Shown here: piece after piece, positions 18,487-26,597 of the stretch
How the letters are laid out: each line of letters opens with the position of its first letter
Numbering within the stretch: position 1 is the stretch's first letter
IMG/VR virus record: IMGVR_UViG_3300029309_000054
Span: 1-55,264 of that record
Length of the DNA stretch: 55,264 nucleotides
Source of the DNA: a virus
Reading direction: 5' to 3' (one strand)
Notes under the pieces: model-generated
Told to the model about the DNA's origin: nothing
What the model saw: the letters and a program-made list of their open reading frames with translations, nothing else
Databases searched by the model: none
Program-made: the position numbers and the translations under genes

Positions 18487-19277
18487 TGGCTAGCAAAAAG
18501 AATGAGGTTGCAGAGACCAAATCTGCGGAAGTAGTGCAGTTCGATCCGACCATGTTCGAGGCAGATGCCGGAATGGGTCTGGAGAACATGGGCGCTGAAG
18601 ATCTTGCCCTGCCGTTTCTGAAAATTTTGGGCGGCATGAGCAAGGAACTCGATGTATTGGAAGACGCTCGCAAAGGTGACATTTACAATACCGTCACTGG
18701 AGCCGTTTTAAAGGGCAAGGAAGGCGTTAGAGTCGTTCCGTGTGCCTACCAGCGTCGGTTCATCCGTTGGGCCCCTCTGGGCGAAGGAACGGGCGCTCCT
18801 GTGGCCGTCTACGCACCGGGCGAGGCCATGCCGAAAACCAAGCGGTCTACCGAGGACAACAAGGACTATGTCGAAGACGGTTCCGGTGACTACATCGAAG
18901 AGACGCACCAGCACTATGTGCTCGTGCTGCACGAGGACGGTCAGGTAGAGACCGCGCTGGTTGCCATGAAATCTACGCAGCTAAAGAAGTCGCGTAAATG
19001 GAACAGCATGATCTCCTCCCTGACTGTGCAGGGTAAGAACGGGCCGTTCACCCCGCCACGCTTCAGCCACGTTTACCTGCTGAAGACGCAACTCGAGGAG
19101 AACTCCAAGGGTAGCTGGCATGGTTGGGAAATGAGCCGCGTCGGCCCAATCGAGGACATGGCAACTTACCAGCGTGGTAAGGACTTTGCCGCCAGCATTG
19201 CTGCTGGAGATGTCGTTGTGAAGCATCAGGACGAGTCCGCGGGCGGGGATGTCAACCCCGACGACGTACCGTTCTAA
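18486..19277 (+). CDS. Single-stranded DNA-binding protein-like
   Basis: 263 aa. The central part is rich in aromatic and basic residues (RVVPCAYQRRFIRWAPLGEG) with beta-type strands (HYVLVLHEDGQVETALVAMK) expected of an OB fold. The C-terminal tail is acidic and ends DVNPDDVPF, the usual SSB tail that binds replication partners. It sits between a coiled-coil protein and a primase in one operon, starting at an ATG overlapping the previous TAA; GGAGG (18474-18478) precedes it. It is probably the functional counterpart of T7 gp2.5, although it is not visibly homologous to T7 gp2.5. Confidence 0.7.
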   Translation: MASKKNEVAETKSAEVVQFDPTMFEADAGMGLENMGAEDLALPFLKILGGMSKELDVLEDARKGDIYNTVTGAVLKGKEGVRVVPCAYQRRFIRWAPLGEGTGAPVAVYAPGEAMPKTKRSTEDNKDYVEDGSGDYIEETHQHYVLVLHEDGQVETALVAMKSTQLKKSRKWNSMISSLTVQGKNGPFTPPRFSHVYLLKTQLEENSKGSWHGWEMSRVGPIEDMATYQRGKDFAASIAAGDVVVKHQDESAGGDVNPDDVPF

Positions 19278-19282
19278 TCAGT

Positions 19283-19322
19283 TGAGGCGGCAGGGTGTTG
19301 TCGTGTTTCCCCTGTCGCCTCA
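19283..19322 (+). other. Stable hairpin between SSB and primase genes
   Basis: TGAGGCGGCAGGG (19283-19295) can pair with CCCTGTCGCCTCA (19310-19322): 13 base pairs including one G-U, with a 14-base loop. No T tract follows, so it is not a standard terminator. It could be an RNA processing or stability element that separates SSB output from primase output. Confidence 0.6.
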
Positions 19323-19340
19323 TCCTTCACGGGGGCACAC

Positions 19341-20879
19341 ATGTCAGTTGATACTTTTTCATCCATTTTTGACGGTCTAAAGATCGCCTATGGCACATAT
19401 AAAATCGAAAAACAGCAGGCTAACGGTAAGAACACGGGCAAAGCTGCTATCATACGCGAACCGCGTGACACGGCTCTTTGGGAGGGCCATCTGTCTGGTA
19501 AGGGACGGGGCATTGGCATCATCCCCATCAACGAGGACAACAAGTCTGTCTGGGGCTGCGTAGACGTTGACCAGTACCCGCTGGACCATAAGGTTCTAGT
19601 CGAGAAAATCCGCAAGCTGAAGCTGCCTCTTGTCGTCTGCCGGTCAAAATCCGGCGGGGCGCATTGCTTCTTGTTCACCACCGAATGGGTGGATGCCAAG
19701 GACATGCAGGCCACGCTGCAACAAATCTCCGCTGCGCTGGGCTACGGCGGCAGCGAAATATTTCCAAAACAGATTAAGCTCAACCTTGACCGCGACGATG
19801 TCGGCAACTTTCTGAACCTGCCGTACTACGACGCCGAGGACGGGCTGCGCTACGCCATCAAAGACGACGGCACCTCTGCCACCCTTGAGGAGTTCTTTGA
19901 GCTCTACGAGAACTACAAGCAGACGCCCGAGCAACTGACGGCGCTACAAGTGGGCGATCCTGAAGAGGTATTACCCATGAAGGACGGCCCGCCGTGCCTT
20001 CAGTTCCTGCTCAAGAACAAGATATCCGAGGGTGGCCGCAACAACGGGCTGTTCAACATCGGCGTCTATCTGCGTAAGGCATACCCGGATAGCTGGGAAT
20101 CGGAGATACTGACATACAACATGCAGTATCTGGAGCCGCCGCTGCCGCTCAGCGAGGTCAACATTGTTGCCAAGCAGATTGAGAAAAAAGACTACGCCTA
20201 CCGGTGTAGCGACTCTCCGATCAACGCGCACTGCAACAAGGACCTGTGCCAGACTCGCAAGCACGGCATCGGCGCAGCCATCCAAGGCGCGGCAATCGCG
20301 AACCTTCGCAAGTACAACTCAAACCCGCCGGTCTGGTTTCTGGATGTCAATGGCGAGCCCGTTGAGCTGGATACAGAGGCTCTGATGAGCCAACCTGCGT
20401 TTCAAAAGTGCTGCATGGAGCAGCTTAACTTTATGCCCCGGTCTGTTAGTAAGCAGGTTTGGGAAGGCCGCATCGGCGGGCTAATGAACGAGATGCGGGA
20501 CAACGAAAGCGCCATCATAGATGTCGCTGAAGACGCCAGCATAAACGGCCAGTTTTACGATTATTTGGAGGAGTTCTGCGCTCACATGCAAAAGGCCAAT
20601 GACAAGGAAGAGATACTGCTCAAGCGCCCATGGACGGACGAAGAAAGCGGCACCACTCTGTTCCGCCTGAAAGACTTTGAAGCATATCTAAAGCGCAACA
20701 AGTTCTTCGAGTACAAGACGCATAAAATAGCGCAGCGTTTGCGTGATTTGGGCGGACAAAGCTGCGTATTGAAAATTAAAGGCAGGCCCGTCCGGGTGTG
20801 GGAAGTACCCGCTTTCGATAACGCAGACGTAGACATTAACACGCCATCCTTTGGCAGCGGTGAAGGAGCACCTTTCTGA
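19341..20879 (+). CDS. Archaeo-eukaryotic-type primase (TOTE conflict-system type)
   Basis: 512 aa. The AEP catalytic motifs are visible: DVD (75-77) with DQYP following, SKSGGAH (102-108), and EIFPKQ (139-144). This order matches the primase domain first described in TOTE conflict systems and common in phages. Residues ~210-285 look like a PriCT helical domain, followed by a C/H cluster (C289, H297, C298, C303) that may bind zinc. No helicase domain is fused to it. It should synthesise primers, perhaps longer strands, for the PolA encoded downstream. It starts at an ATG after a weak purine-rich site and ends with an ATGA overlap. Confidence 0.85.
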   Translation: MSVDTFSSIFDGLKIAYGTYKIEKQQANGKNTGKAAIIREPRDTALWEGHLSGKGRGIGIIPINEDNKSVWGCVDVDQYPLDHKVLVEKIRKLKLPLVVCRSKSGGAHCFLFTTEWVDAKDMQATLQQISAALGYGGSEIFPKQIKLNLDRDDVGNFLNLPYYDAEDGLRYAIKDDGTSATLEEFFELYENYKQTPEQLTALQVGDPEEVLPMKDGPPCLQFLLKNKISEGGRNNGLFNIGVYLRKAYPDSWESEILTYNMQYLEPPLPLSEVNIVAKQIEKKDYAYRCSDSPINAHCNKDLCQTRKHGIGAAIQGAAIANLRKYNSNPPVWFLDVNGEPVELDTEALMSQPAFQKCCMEQLNFMPRSVSKQVWEGRIGGLMNEMRDNESAIIDVAEDASINGQFYDYLEEFCAHMQKANDKEEILLKRPWTDEESGTTLFRLKDFEAYLKRNKFFEYKTHKIAQRLRDLGGQSCVLKIKGRPVRVWEVPAFDNADVDINTPSFGSGEGAPF

Positions 20880-21454
20880 TGAAAGACCGTAACGATTACA
20901 TTTACGAGCAGCGCGTGGTGCAGCTTCGCACATATCAATCCATCGCGGATGAGGTGGGCCTGTCACGCCAGCGTGTGTGTCAAATTGTGGTCAACGTCTC
21001 ACAGCGCGTCCGCTGGGAGCAGGAGATTGAGGCTTTGCCCGACAAGCCTAGCAAGATGTGTCACCTCGTCTTGCCCCGCCGTGTCCGTAATTGCCTCAAA
21101 AACGAGGGCCTGTTCGATCTAACATTTGAGGAGTTTCTAAACCACGCCGAGCAGAAGGCGTTGGATAACATACCTAACCTTGGCAAACGCAGTGTCACGT
21201 TACTTGAAACGCGGCTCTCGGAACAGGGCCACATTATGCCCGAACGGTTGCGAAACAGGGCCAGTTTGTTGCGGGATGCCAGAGATTTCAAACGCGAAGC
21301 CCGGTATGCCAAGTACCGTCAGATCATGCGGTGGCGCAAAGAGCAGCGCAGCATCAAATGGATCGCTCACGAAGTGGACATGAGCTACGGCGGTGTTACT
21401 CAAGTCATTCAGCGATTCCTTGCTAACCCCGAGGCCCTCGATGGAAAAGAATAA
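20879..21454 (+). CDS. DNA-binding protein with sigma-region-4-like and alphaCTD-like parts
   Basis: 191 aa. Residues 15-40 (RTYQSIADEVGLSRQRVCQI) form a helix-turn-helix very like sigma70 region 4. Residues ~68-115 (FEEFLNHAEQKALDNIPNLG, then KRSVTLLETRL) closely resemble the C-terminal domain of the RNA polymerase alpha subunit, with its helix-hairpin-helix. A second HTH lies at 153-182 (SIKWIAHEVDMSYGGVTQVI). Such a mixture suggests a transcription regulator that contacts UP-element-type and promoter DNA or mimics RNA polymerase parts. It is coupled to the primase (ATGA) and the helicase (14-base overlap). The family assignments are read by eye. Confidence 0.65.
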   Translation: MKDRNDYIYEQRVVQLRTYQSIADEVGLSRQRVCQIVVNVSQRVRWEQEIEALPDKPSKMCHLVLPRRVRNCLKNEGLFDLTFEEFLNHAEQKALDNIPNLGKRSVTLLETRLSEQGHIMPERLRNRASLLRDARDFKREARYAKYRQIMRWRKEQRSIKWIAHEVDMSYGGVTQVIQRFLANPEALDGKE

Positions 21455-23009
21455 AATATTTCGCATCTACGGTCCGCCCGGCACCGGTAAGACTACCGCG
21501 CTGCTCAACAAAGTGGACGAAGCTCTTAGTAACGGCGTAGATCCTGCACATATCGGTTACTTTGCCTTCACTCGTCAAGCCGCTAACGAGGCGGTTGAAC
21601 GCGCCTGTAAACGCTTCAACCTTGAGCCCACGCAACTGCCGTGGTTCCGCACATTGCACAGCTTCGCTCTGCGCCTGTCGGGCATCCGCCAAGAACAGGT
21701 GATGCAGACAGAGCACTACAAAGAGCTGGGCCACGCTATCGGGTTTGACCTGACTGCTGGCGGACAGGGCATGAGTGAAGACGATGCTTTCGACCTGACC
21801 AAGAATGACAACCCGGTCATCAGCCTCATCAACCTAGCCCGCCTTCGCAAGGTCACCCTGCGTGAAGAATATGACGAAAGCGGCATGGGCATGGATTGGA
21901 ACCGGGTTAAGTACATTGCCGACAGCCTGACCGAATACAAAAACCGGTTTCAGCTTTACGATTTCACGGACATGTTAGAGGTGTTTGTGCGTGAAGGCGC
22001 GGAGTTCTGCCCTCGTCTTGCAATCACATTTATCGACGAGGCGCAGGACTTATCGCCATTGCAGTGGGACGTAGCTCACATACTTGAGCAGAGCTCCGAG
22101 CGCATCTACTGCGCTGGAGATGACGACCAAGCGATCTACCGTTGGGCCGGTGCAGATGTAGAACACTTCATCAACCTGAACGGCGGCTATGAGGTGCTTG
22201 AGCAATCGCACCGCGTTCCTGCTTCCGTGCACCCGCTAGCTGAGCGCGTAGCCAAACGGATCAAACGCCGCGTACCAAAGACCTACCTGCCTCGTAAGGA
22301 CCCGGGGCTGGTGGAGCGCGTACCTGACGTAGGTTATCTGGATTTTAATGAGGGATCGTGGCTCGTGCTGGCGCAAGCCGGTTACTTCCTAGCACCCGTG
22401 ACCCAAGAACTCAAAAGCCGAGGCATCCTCTACAGCTATCGCGGACGGAGGTCCATTTCCGAGAGACTGAGTGATGCCATCAATGGCTGGGAGCAAATGA
22501 GAAAGGGTCACCGAATAACCGGTGCAGCCGCACGAGCCGTCTATAGTTATATGTCTGTCGGTGAGCGGGTCAAGCGCGGATTCAAAAAACTACCCGGACT
22601 CGATGACGACGAGACCGTGTCACTCGATGAGCTGATCGCGCATCACGGCCTTATGGAACTGGTGCACATCATGGGCACCCCTCGCATCGAGGAAAACATC
22701 CGGGACTGCATCTGGCACGAAGCTATGGACAAGCTGCCCAGTGCCGACCGTGCGTATATCACGGCACTACTGCGTCGGGGTGAAAAGTTCAATGCCGTGC
22801 CCCGGATAGAACTGTCCACGATTCACGGCTCCAAGGGTGGTGAGGCCGACAATGTCGTCTTGTTTACCGATCTATCGCCCGCAGCAGCACGAGCCGCTGA
22901 GCAGGCTCCGGATGATCTGCACCGGGTGTTTTATGTGGGCGTCACACGCACCAAAGAGAACCTGTATCTAGTAGACCCCGAGGATGACAACAGGAGCTAT
23001 TTGATATGA
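21441..23009 (+). CDS. UvrD/Rep-like superfamily 1 DNA helicase
   Basis: 522 aa from ATG 21441 (GAGG at 21431-21434); the start lies inside the end of the preceding gene. Motifs seen: Walker A GPPGTGKTT (11-19), motif Ia FAFTRQAANEA (41-51), DEAQDLS motif II (199-205), GDDDQAIYRWAG motif III (227-238), TIHGSKGGEADNVVLF motif V and VFYVGVTRTKENLYLV motif VI near the C-terminus. This is a compact 3'-to-5' ATP-driven helicase as in UvrD/Rep. As no DnaB-type helicase is encoded, it or the SNF2 protein may help unwind at the fork, or the host DnaB is used. Confidence 0.9.
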   Translation: MEKNKIFRIYGPPGTGKTTALLNKVDEALSNGVDPAHIGYFAFTRQAANEAVERACKRFNLEPTQLPWFRTLHSFALRLSGIRQEQVMQTEHYKELGHAIGFDLTAGGQGMSEDDAFDLTKNDNPVISLINLARLRKVTLREEYDESGMGMDWNRVKYIADSLTEYKNRFQLYDFTDMLEVFVREGAEFCPRLAITFIDEAQDLSPLQWDVAHILEQSSERIYCAGDDDQAIYRWAGADVEHFINLNGGYEVLEQSHRVPASVHPLAERVAKRIKRRVPKTYLPRKDPGLVERVPDVGYLDFNEGSWLVLAQAGYFLAPVTQELKSRGILYSYRGRRSISERLSDAINGWEQMRKGHRITGAAARAVYSYMSVGERVKRGFKKLPGLDDDETVSLDELIAHHGLMELVHIMGTPRIEENIRDCIWHEAMDKLPSADRAYITALLRRGEKFNAVPRIELSTIHGSKGGEADNVVLFTDLSPAAARAAEQAPDDLHRVFYVGVTRTKENLYLVDPEDDNRSYLI

Positions 23010-23137
23010 GCCTCTTATTTCATTTTACATATGAGTGCGTTTGCGGAAACGTCTGGAAATGCTGGAACGTCCGATATGCAAAAGACGAGTGCCAGAAATG
23101 TAGACGACATGTCAGCCCGAAGGACAAGGTCCAATGA
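23006..23137 (+). CDS. Small zinc-ribbon protein (43 aa)
   Basis: The ATG at 23006 overlaps the helicase TGA (ATGA), and its own TGA at 23135-23137 overlaps the next ATG in the same way. The product has C-x-C (residues 12 and 14) and C-x2-C (DECQKC, about 33-36) separated by a basic/aromatic segment, a four-Cys zinc-ribbon pattern. It is probably a nucleic-acid or protein-binding accessory of the replication operon. No closer family was recognised. Confidence 0.65.
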   Translation: MSLLFHFTYECVCGNVWKCWNVRYAKDECQKCRRHVSPKDKVQ

Positions 23138-23424
23138 ACCGCAAAGAGATACTTGAGAAGGCAGAGAGCTTGGTCAACGGCCCTCGGGCCCAAGACTACG
23201 GTGATGCCTACGACAACCATGAGCGCATAGCCCAGATGTGGTCTGTTCTGCTCGACACCGACGTAAGTGTCTCACAAGTCTACCAATGTATGGTTGCGGT
23301 CAAGCTGGCAAGGCTTATAGTGACGCCAGACCACGAAGATAGCTGGATAGATATCTGCGGCTATGGCGCACTAGGAGGAGAAGGCAATGGCCTTACAGAT
23401 GGCGATGTTCGCACCAAAGAGTGA
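23134..23424 (+). CDS. DUF6378-like protein
   Basis: 96 aa. The pattern ILEKAESLVNGPRAQDYGDA, then NHERIAQMWSVLL and VAVKLARLIVTPDHEDSWID with a final DICGYGAL, matches the DUF6378 family common in phages of Proteobacteria and Actinobacteria. The helical D-x-x-x-D/N-x-x-x-R arrangement recalls all-alpha NTP pyrophosphohydrolases (MazG-like), but the catalytic E/D set is incomplete by eye. Its location just before the DNA polymerase would fit nucleotide-pool work. The last 38 bases overlap the polymerase start and include its ribosome-binding site. Confidence 0.7.
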   Translation: MNRKEILEKAESLVNGPRAQDYGDAYDNHERIAQMWSVLLDTDVSVSQVYQCMVAVKLARLIVTPDHEDSWIDICGYGALGGEGNGLTDGDVRTKE

Positions 23425-25279
23425 GTGGGTTCCGCCCGCTGAGCTGCCAGACATCTTCGACGCCAAGCAGATCGCTATCGACGTTGAGACCAGAGACCCC
23501 AACATCAAGTCCAACGGCCCCGGCTGGCCGACAGGTGACGGTGAGGTGGTGGGCTATGCCGTAGCAGTTGACGGCTGGTCTGGCTACATACCTATCCGCC
23601 ACCTTGGCGGCGGCAACCTCGACGAGCGCATCGTCAACAAATGGCTCAAGAAAGTATTCGAGTGCCCCGCCGACAAGATCATGCACAACGCCCAGTACGA
23701 CGCGGGCTGGATCAAACAGATGGGCTTTACCATCAACGGGCGCATCATCGACACCATGCTGATCGCATCCTTGCTGGACGAGAACCGGTTCAGCTACAGT
23801 CTCAATGCTCTGTCCTACGACCTGCTGGGTGAGGTAAAGCAGGAGCGCACACTACAGGACGCGGCCCGCGAGTTTGGTCTCGATCCAAAAGCTGAGATGT
23901 GGAAGATGCCCGCTATGTATGTCGGGCCCTACGCACAGGTAGATGCGGAGCTGACACTCAAGCTCTGGAACCACCTGTCCGCACAACTGACCCAAGAACA
24001 GCTTTGGCCGATTGCCAACCTTGAGCTCAAGCTCCTGCCGTGTCTGATAGACATGACATGGCGCGGCGTCCGTGTTGATCAAGATCGTGTCGAGCGCACC
24101 CGCAACCACCTGATCAAGGAAGAGAAGGCCACGCTTGCCAAGATCAAGCACGTAGCTGGTCAGGATGTAGAGCTCTGGGCCGCAGCATCGATTGCAAAAG
24201 CCTTCGATAAGCTTAGCATCCCTTACCCGCGCACCGAGAAGAACGCCCCGTCCTTCACCAAGTCGTTTCTGGCGGACCACCCGCATGAGCTCGCGCAACT
24301 AATCGTCCGGGCCCGCAACCTGAACAAGACCAGCGGCACCTTCATCAACACCATTATGAAGCACTGCCATGCAGACGGACGCATCCATGGTCACATCAAC
24401 CAGATCAGATCGGATGACGGCGGCACCGTTTCGGGCCGCATATCCATGTCCAACCCCAACTTGCAACAAATCCCGGCCCGCGATCCTGAGCTCGGCCCCA
24501 TGATACGCAGCCTGTTTCTGCCGGAAGAGGGTGAGCAGTGGGCGGCGATTGATTTCTCGCAGCAGGAACCACGGATCTTGGTTCATTATGCTTATGTGTA
24601 TGGCCGGTCCCGCGGCGCACAGATGGCAGGAGTCGAGGAGTTTGTTACCGCTTACCGCGAGGACCCAGACATGGACTTCCACACCATGGTGGCAGAGATG
24701 GCTAACATCCCGCGTAAGCAGGCCAAAACAATTAATCTGGGCATGATGTACGGCATGGGCGTCAACAAGCTGTCCGACCAGCTCGACATCGATGTAGATG
24801 AAGCCAAAGGACTAGTCGGCCAGTACCACGACCGCGTCCCGTTTGTTAAGGGACTAATGAACGGCGTGATGAACAGCCTCAACAGCCGGGGCTCAAGCGG
24901 CTCTGTCCGCTCCATACTGGGCCGCAAGTGCCGGTTTAATCTCTGGGAGCCCGCGACCTTTGCCATGCACAAGGCACTGCCGTACCAAGATGCGCTCAAA
25001 GAGTACGGTGAGACCACCCGGTTGAAGCGGGCATACACCTACAAAGCTTTGAACCGTCTCATCCAAGCGTCGGCTGCGGACATGACCAAGCAGGCCATGG
25101 TGAATATTTATGAACAGGGACGCCTGCCCTTGGTGCAAATCCACGATGAAATCGCCATGTCCGTGAAAAACCGTGAAGATGCAAATACTGTTGCTGAAAT
25201 TATGGAAAATGCTGTACCGTTGGAGGTGCCAAGTAAATGCGATGTTGAGATCGGCCCAAGCTGGGGCGAAGCAAGCTAA
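23387..25279 (+). CDS. Family A DNA polymerase with 3'-5' exonuclease domain
   Basis: 630 aa. GGAGGAG lies just before ATG 23387. Exonuclease domain: DVET (32-35), HNAQYDAGW (100-108), YAQVDAELT (182-190), a DnaQ/RNaseD-like set. Polymerase domain: motif A DFSQQEPR (389-396), motif B RKQAKTINLGMMYG (443-456), motif C VQIHDEI (583-589). In motif B the position equivalent to E. coli Phe762 is Leu451, the variant that viral ecology work links to slower or temperate-type replication. There is no 5'-3' exonuclease domain. It is expected to replicate the phage genome with the operon's primase and SSB. A terminator follows. Confidence 0.95.
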   Translation: MALQMAMFAPKSEWVPPAELPDIFDAKQIAIDVETRDPNIKSNGPGWPTGDGEVVGYAVAVDGWSGYIPIRHLGGGNLDERIVNKWLKKVFECPADKIMHNAQYDAGWIKQMGFTINGRIIDTMLIASLLDENRFSYSLNALSYDLLGEVKQERTLQDAAREFGLDPKAEMWKMPAMYVGPYAQVDAELTLKLWNHLSAQLTQEQLWPIANLELKLLPCLIDMTWRGVRVDQDRVERTRNHLIKEEKATLAKIKHVAGQDVELWAAASIAKAFDKLSIPYPRTEKNAPSFTKSFLADHPHELAQLIVRARNLNKTSGTFINTIMKHCHADGRIHGHINQIRSDDGGTVSGRISMSNPNLQQIPARDPELGPMIRSLFLPEEGEQWAAIDFSQQEPRILVHYAYVYGRSRGAQMAGVEEFVTAYREDPDMDFHTMVAEMANIPRKQAKTINLGMMYGMGVNKLSDQLDIDVDEAKGLVGQYHDRVPFVKGLMNGVMNSLNSRGSSGSVRSILGRKCRFNLWEPATFAMHKALPYQDALKEYGETTRLKRAYTYKALNRLIQASAADMTKQAMVNIYEQGRLPLVQIHDEIAMSVKNREDANTVAEIMENAVPLEVPSKCDVEIGPSWGEAS

Positions 25280-25307
25280 GCTTTTTCATGGTTTTCCTCC
25301 CTAAACT

Positions 25308-25336
25308 GGCCCTGAGCTCCGCTTGGGGCCCTTTTT
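25308..25336 (+). terminator. Terminator of the replication operon
   Basis: GGCCC (25308-25312) pairs with GGGCC (25326-25330), with an inner GAGC/GCTT stem, followed by CTTTTT. It lies 29 bases after the polymerase stop. Confidence 0.8.
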
Positions 25337-25339
25337 CTC

Positions 25340-25368
25340 TTGTATCTCTGCCACTTGTCCTATATATT
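25340..25368 (+). promoter_or_regulatory. Sigma70-like promoter of the RHH gene
   Basis: TTGTAT (25340-25345), 17-base spacer, TATATT (25363-25368). An AGGAGGTG site and ATG 25387 follow after a leader of about ten bases. It begins right after the operon terminator, so the small gene forms its own unit. Confidence 0.6.
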
Positions 25369-25386
25369 CCCTTACAGGAGGTGTAA

Positions 25387-25527
25387 ATGGATACATCTAA
25401 ATGGAAATCTGTGCTCGTACCCATCGAGGTGTACGAACAGATTCGTAAGATAGCTCGCCAAGAAGGGCGGACCATTAGTGGTCAGCTCCGGATCATGTGG
25501 GATATCTACAAAAAACACACATCCTGA
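25387..25527 (+). CDS. Ribbon-helix-helix (CopG/Arc-like) DNA-binding protein, 46 aa
   Basis: Very strong site AGGAGGTG (25376-25383) before ATG 25387. The product reads VLVPIEVYEQIRKIARQEG for the strand and helix 1, then a short turn and GQLRIMWDIYKKH for helix 2, the classic RHH pattern. Proteins of this size act as dimers or tetramers on short inverted or tandem operators. With its own promoter and terminator context and with repeated TATGCGAY words at many downstream promoters, it is the best candidate in the window for a phage repressor of those units; that link is inference. Confidence 0.7.
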   Translation: MDTSKWKSVLVPIEVYEQIRKIARQEGRTISGQLRIMWDIYKKHTS

Positions 25528-25553
25528 CGGCTGAATAACGAGTGTCAATTCAG

Positions 25554-25582
25554 TTGACATCTTTTTTTAGCTATAGTATGGG
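25554..25582 (+). promoter_or_regulatory. Sigma70-like promoter with TATGGGATAAC word
   Basis: TTGACA (25554-25559), 17-base spacer, TATGGG (25577-25582). The -10 is weak, and it runs into TATGGGATAAC, a variant of the word seen at other accessory promoters. The leader then contains ACGGGAG before ATG 25617. Confidence 0.5.
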
Positions 25583-25616
25583 ATAACTTCTATCAACTCT
25601 TATACGGGAGATTTGA

Positions 25617-26021
25617 ATGTCTTATCTAAAACATCTTTTCGAGGCCATCGACCAAATGGCAAGCGAATTTGGGGACACGCCGCCAACCAGTGTCAAAACT
25701 GTCACCGCTCTGTCCGTGCTTTGTCAGATTGATATCGAAAAACTTGAGGCTAAGAAGACCCTTGGTGAGCACAAGCCGCTTATGCAAAACCCCGAAGAAA
25801 TGGCGAAAGCTCTTGAGCCCGTCATGCGGGTCAAAGGAAATGTGGTGAAAAAAAGGAGATGGAAGCGGAAATATTGCTTATACTCAGGGGAGCGCCTGAC
25901 TGGGAAGCAGCGCAAGTTTGCTTCTCGGAAATATGCTCAAGCTTACTGGAAGGAGCACAACCGGGACAAGGTGAACGCTTACCAGAAGAAGTGGCAACAA
26001 AAGAAGAAGAAAGATGCTTGA
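25617..26021 (+). CDS. Unknown protein with very basic C-terminus
   Basis: 134 aa. The first 60 residues are a neutral helical domain (MSYLKHLFEAIDQMASEFGD). The C-terminal half is extremely basic (KKRRWKRKYC, YQKKWQQKKKKDA) with aromatic residues, suggesting nucleic-acid binding. Family not recognised. ACGGGAG precedes the ATG. The end overlaps the SleB-type gene by eight bases, so the two are probably translated from one message. Confidence 0.6.
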   Translation: MSYLKHLFEAIDQMASEFGDTPPTSVKTVTALSVLCQIDIEKLEAKKTLGEHKPLMQNPEEMAKALEPVMRVKGNVVKKRRWKRKYCLYSGERLTGKQRKFASRKYAQAYWKEHNRDKVNAYQKKWQQKKKKDA

Positions 26022-26442
26022 TGCAGCTTTAGTCTGTCTCGCTACGGCGGTCTACTTTGAGTCCAGAGGCGAACCTTTCGTCGGACAGTCCGCCGTAGCC
26101 CACGTTGTGTTGAACCGGGTGAACGACACTCGGTTCCCCGACGACGTTTGCTCCGTCGTTAAACAGGGCCCCACCTACTCTTGGAAACCTGATTTCCCTA
26201 TTCGTAACATGTGCCAATTCAGTTACTATTGTGACGGCAAGTCTGACATGCCAACCGAAGAAGAAGCATGGCAGTCCGCGGTCCTCGCGGCTTTTGGAGC
26301 TATGACTGAACGCACTTATGACCCCACCGACGGCGCAACTCACTATCATGCTGATTATGTCCAGCCAGAATGGGCCGCAGTCAAATACAAAACTGTTCGC
26401 ATCAACGATCATATTTTTTACAAATGGGAGGGCAACCGATGA
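26014..26442 (+). CDS. SleB/Hydrolase_2-type cell-wall hydrolase
   Basis: 142 aa. Seen: TAVYFESRGEPFVGQSAVAH (about residues 11-30) with the catalytic-type Glu of SleB/CwlJ hydrolases, VVLNRVNDTRFPDDVCSVV, and FPIRNMCQFSYYCDGKSD, which together match Hydrolase_2. The family cleaves peptidoglycan, probably as a lytic transglycosylase. It lacks a clear signal peptide. It lies in the early/accessory region, away from the GH108 endolysin, so it may weaken the wall in a different step, for example with lysis accessory proteins or during late infection. Confidence 0.85.
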   Translation: MLDAALVCLATAVYFESRGEPFVGQSAVAHVVLNRVNDTRFPDDVCSVVKQGPTYSWKPDFPIRNMCQFSYYCDGKSDMPTEEEAWQSAVLAAFGAMTERTYDPTDGATHYHADYVQPEWAAVKYKTVRINDHIFYKWEGNR

Positions 26443-26597
26443 AGTGCCCAGAATGTGGCGGCGAAGGCGAATGTGAATACGAGGTAGAAGTCCCCGCGCC
26501 TATGGCGTGGAGCGGCGGCTGGCTCGAAGGACGCATCATGGAATGTCAACTATGTGAAGGAACAGGAGAAGTCGATGATTGTGAGGACGAAGAATAG
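26439..26597 (+). CDS. Small DnaJ-zinc-finger-like protein (52 aa)
   Basis: ATG 26439 overlaps the SleB TGA, with GGGAGGG just upstream; the frame opens further upstream but inside the hydrolase gene. Two C-x2-C-x-G-x-G motifs are present, CPECGGEGE (about 3-11) and CQLCEGTGE (about 36-44), the repeat unit of the DnaJ central zinc domain. The remainder is acidic (DDCEDEE). It probably binds one zinc and helps protein folding or binding. HMO-2011-type phages are reported to carry a partial DnaJ central domain in their polymerase; here it is a separate small gene. Confidence 0.65.
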   Translation: MKCPECGGEGECEYEVEVPAPMAWSGGWLEGRIMECQLCEGTGEVDDCEDEE

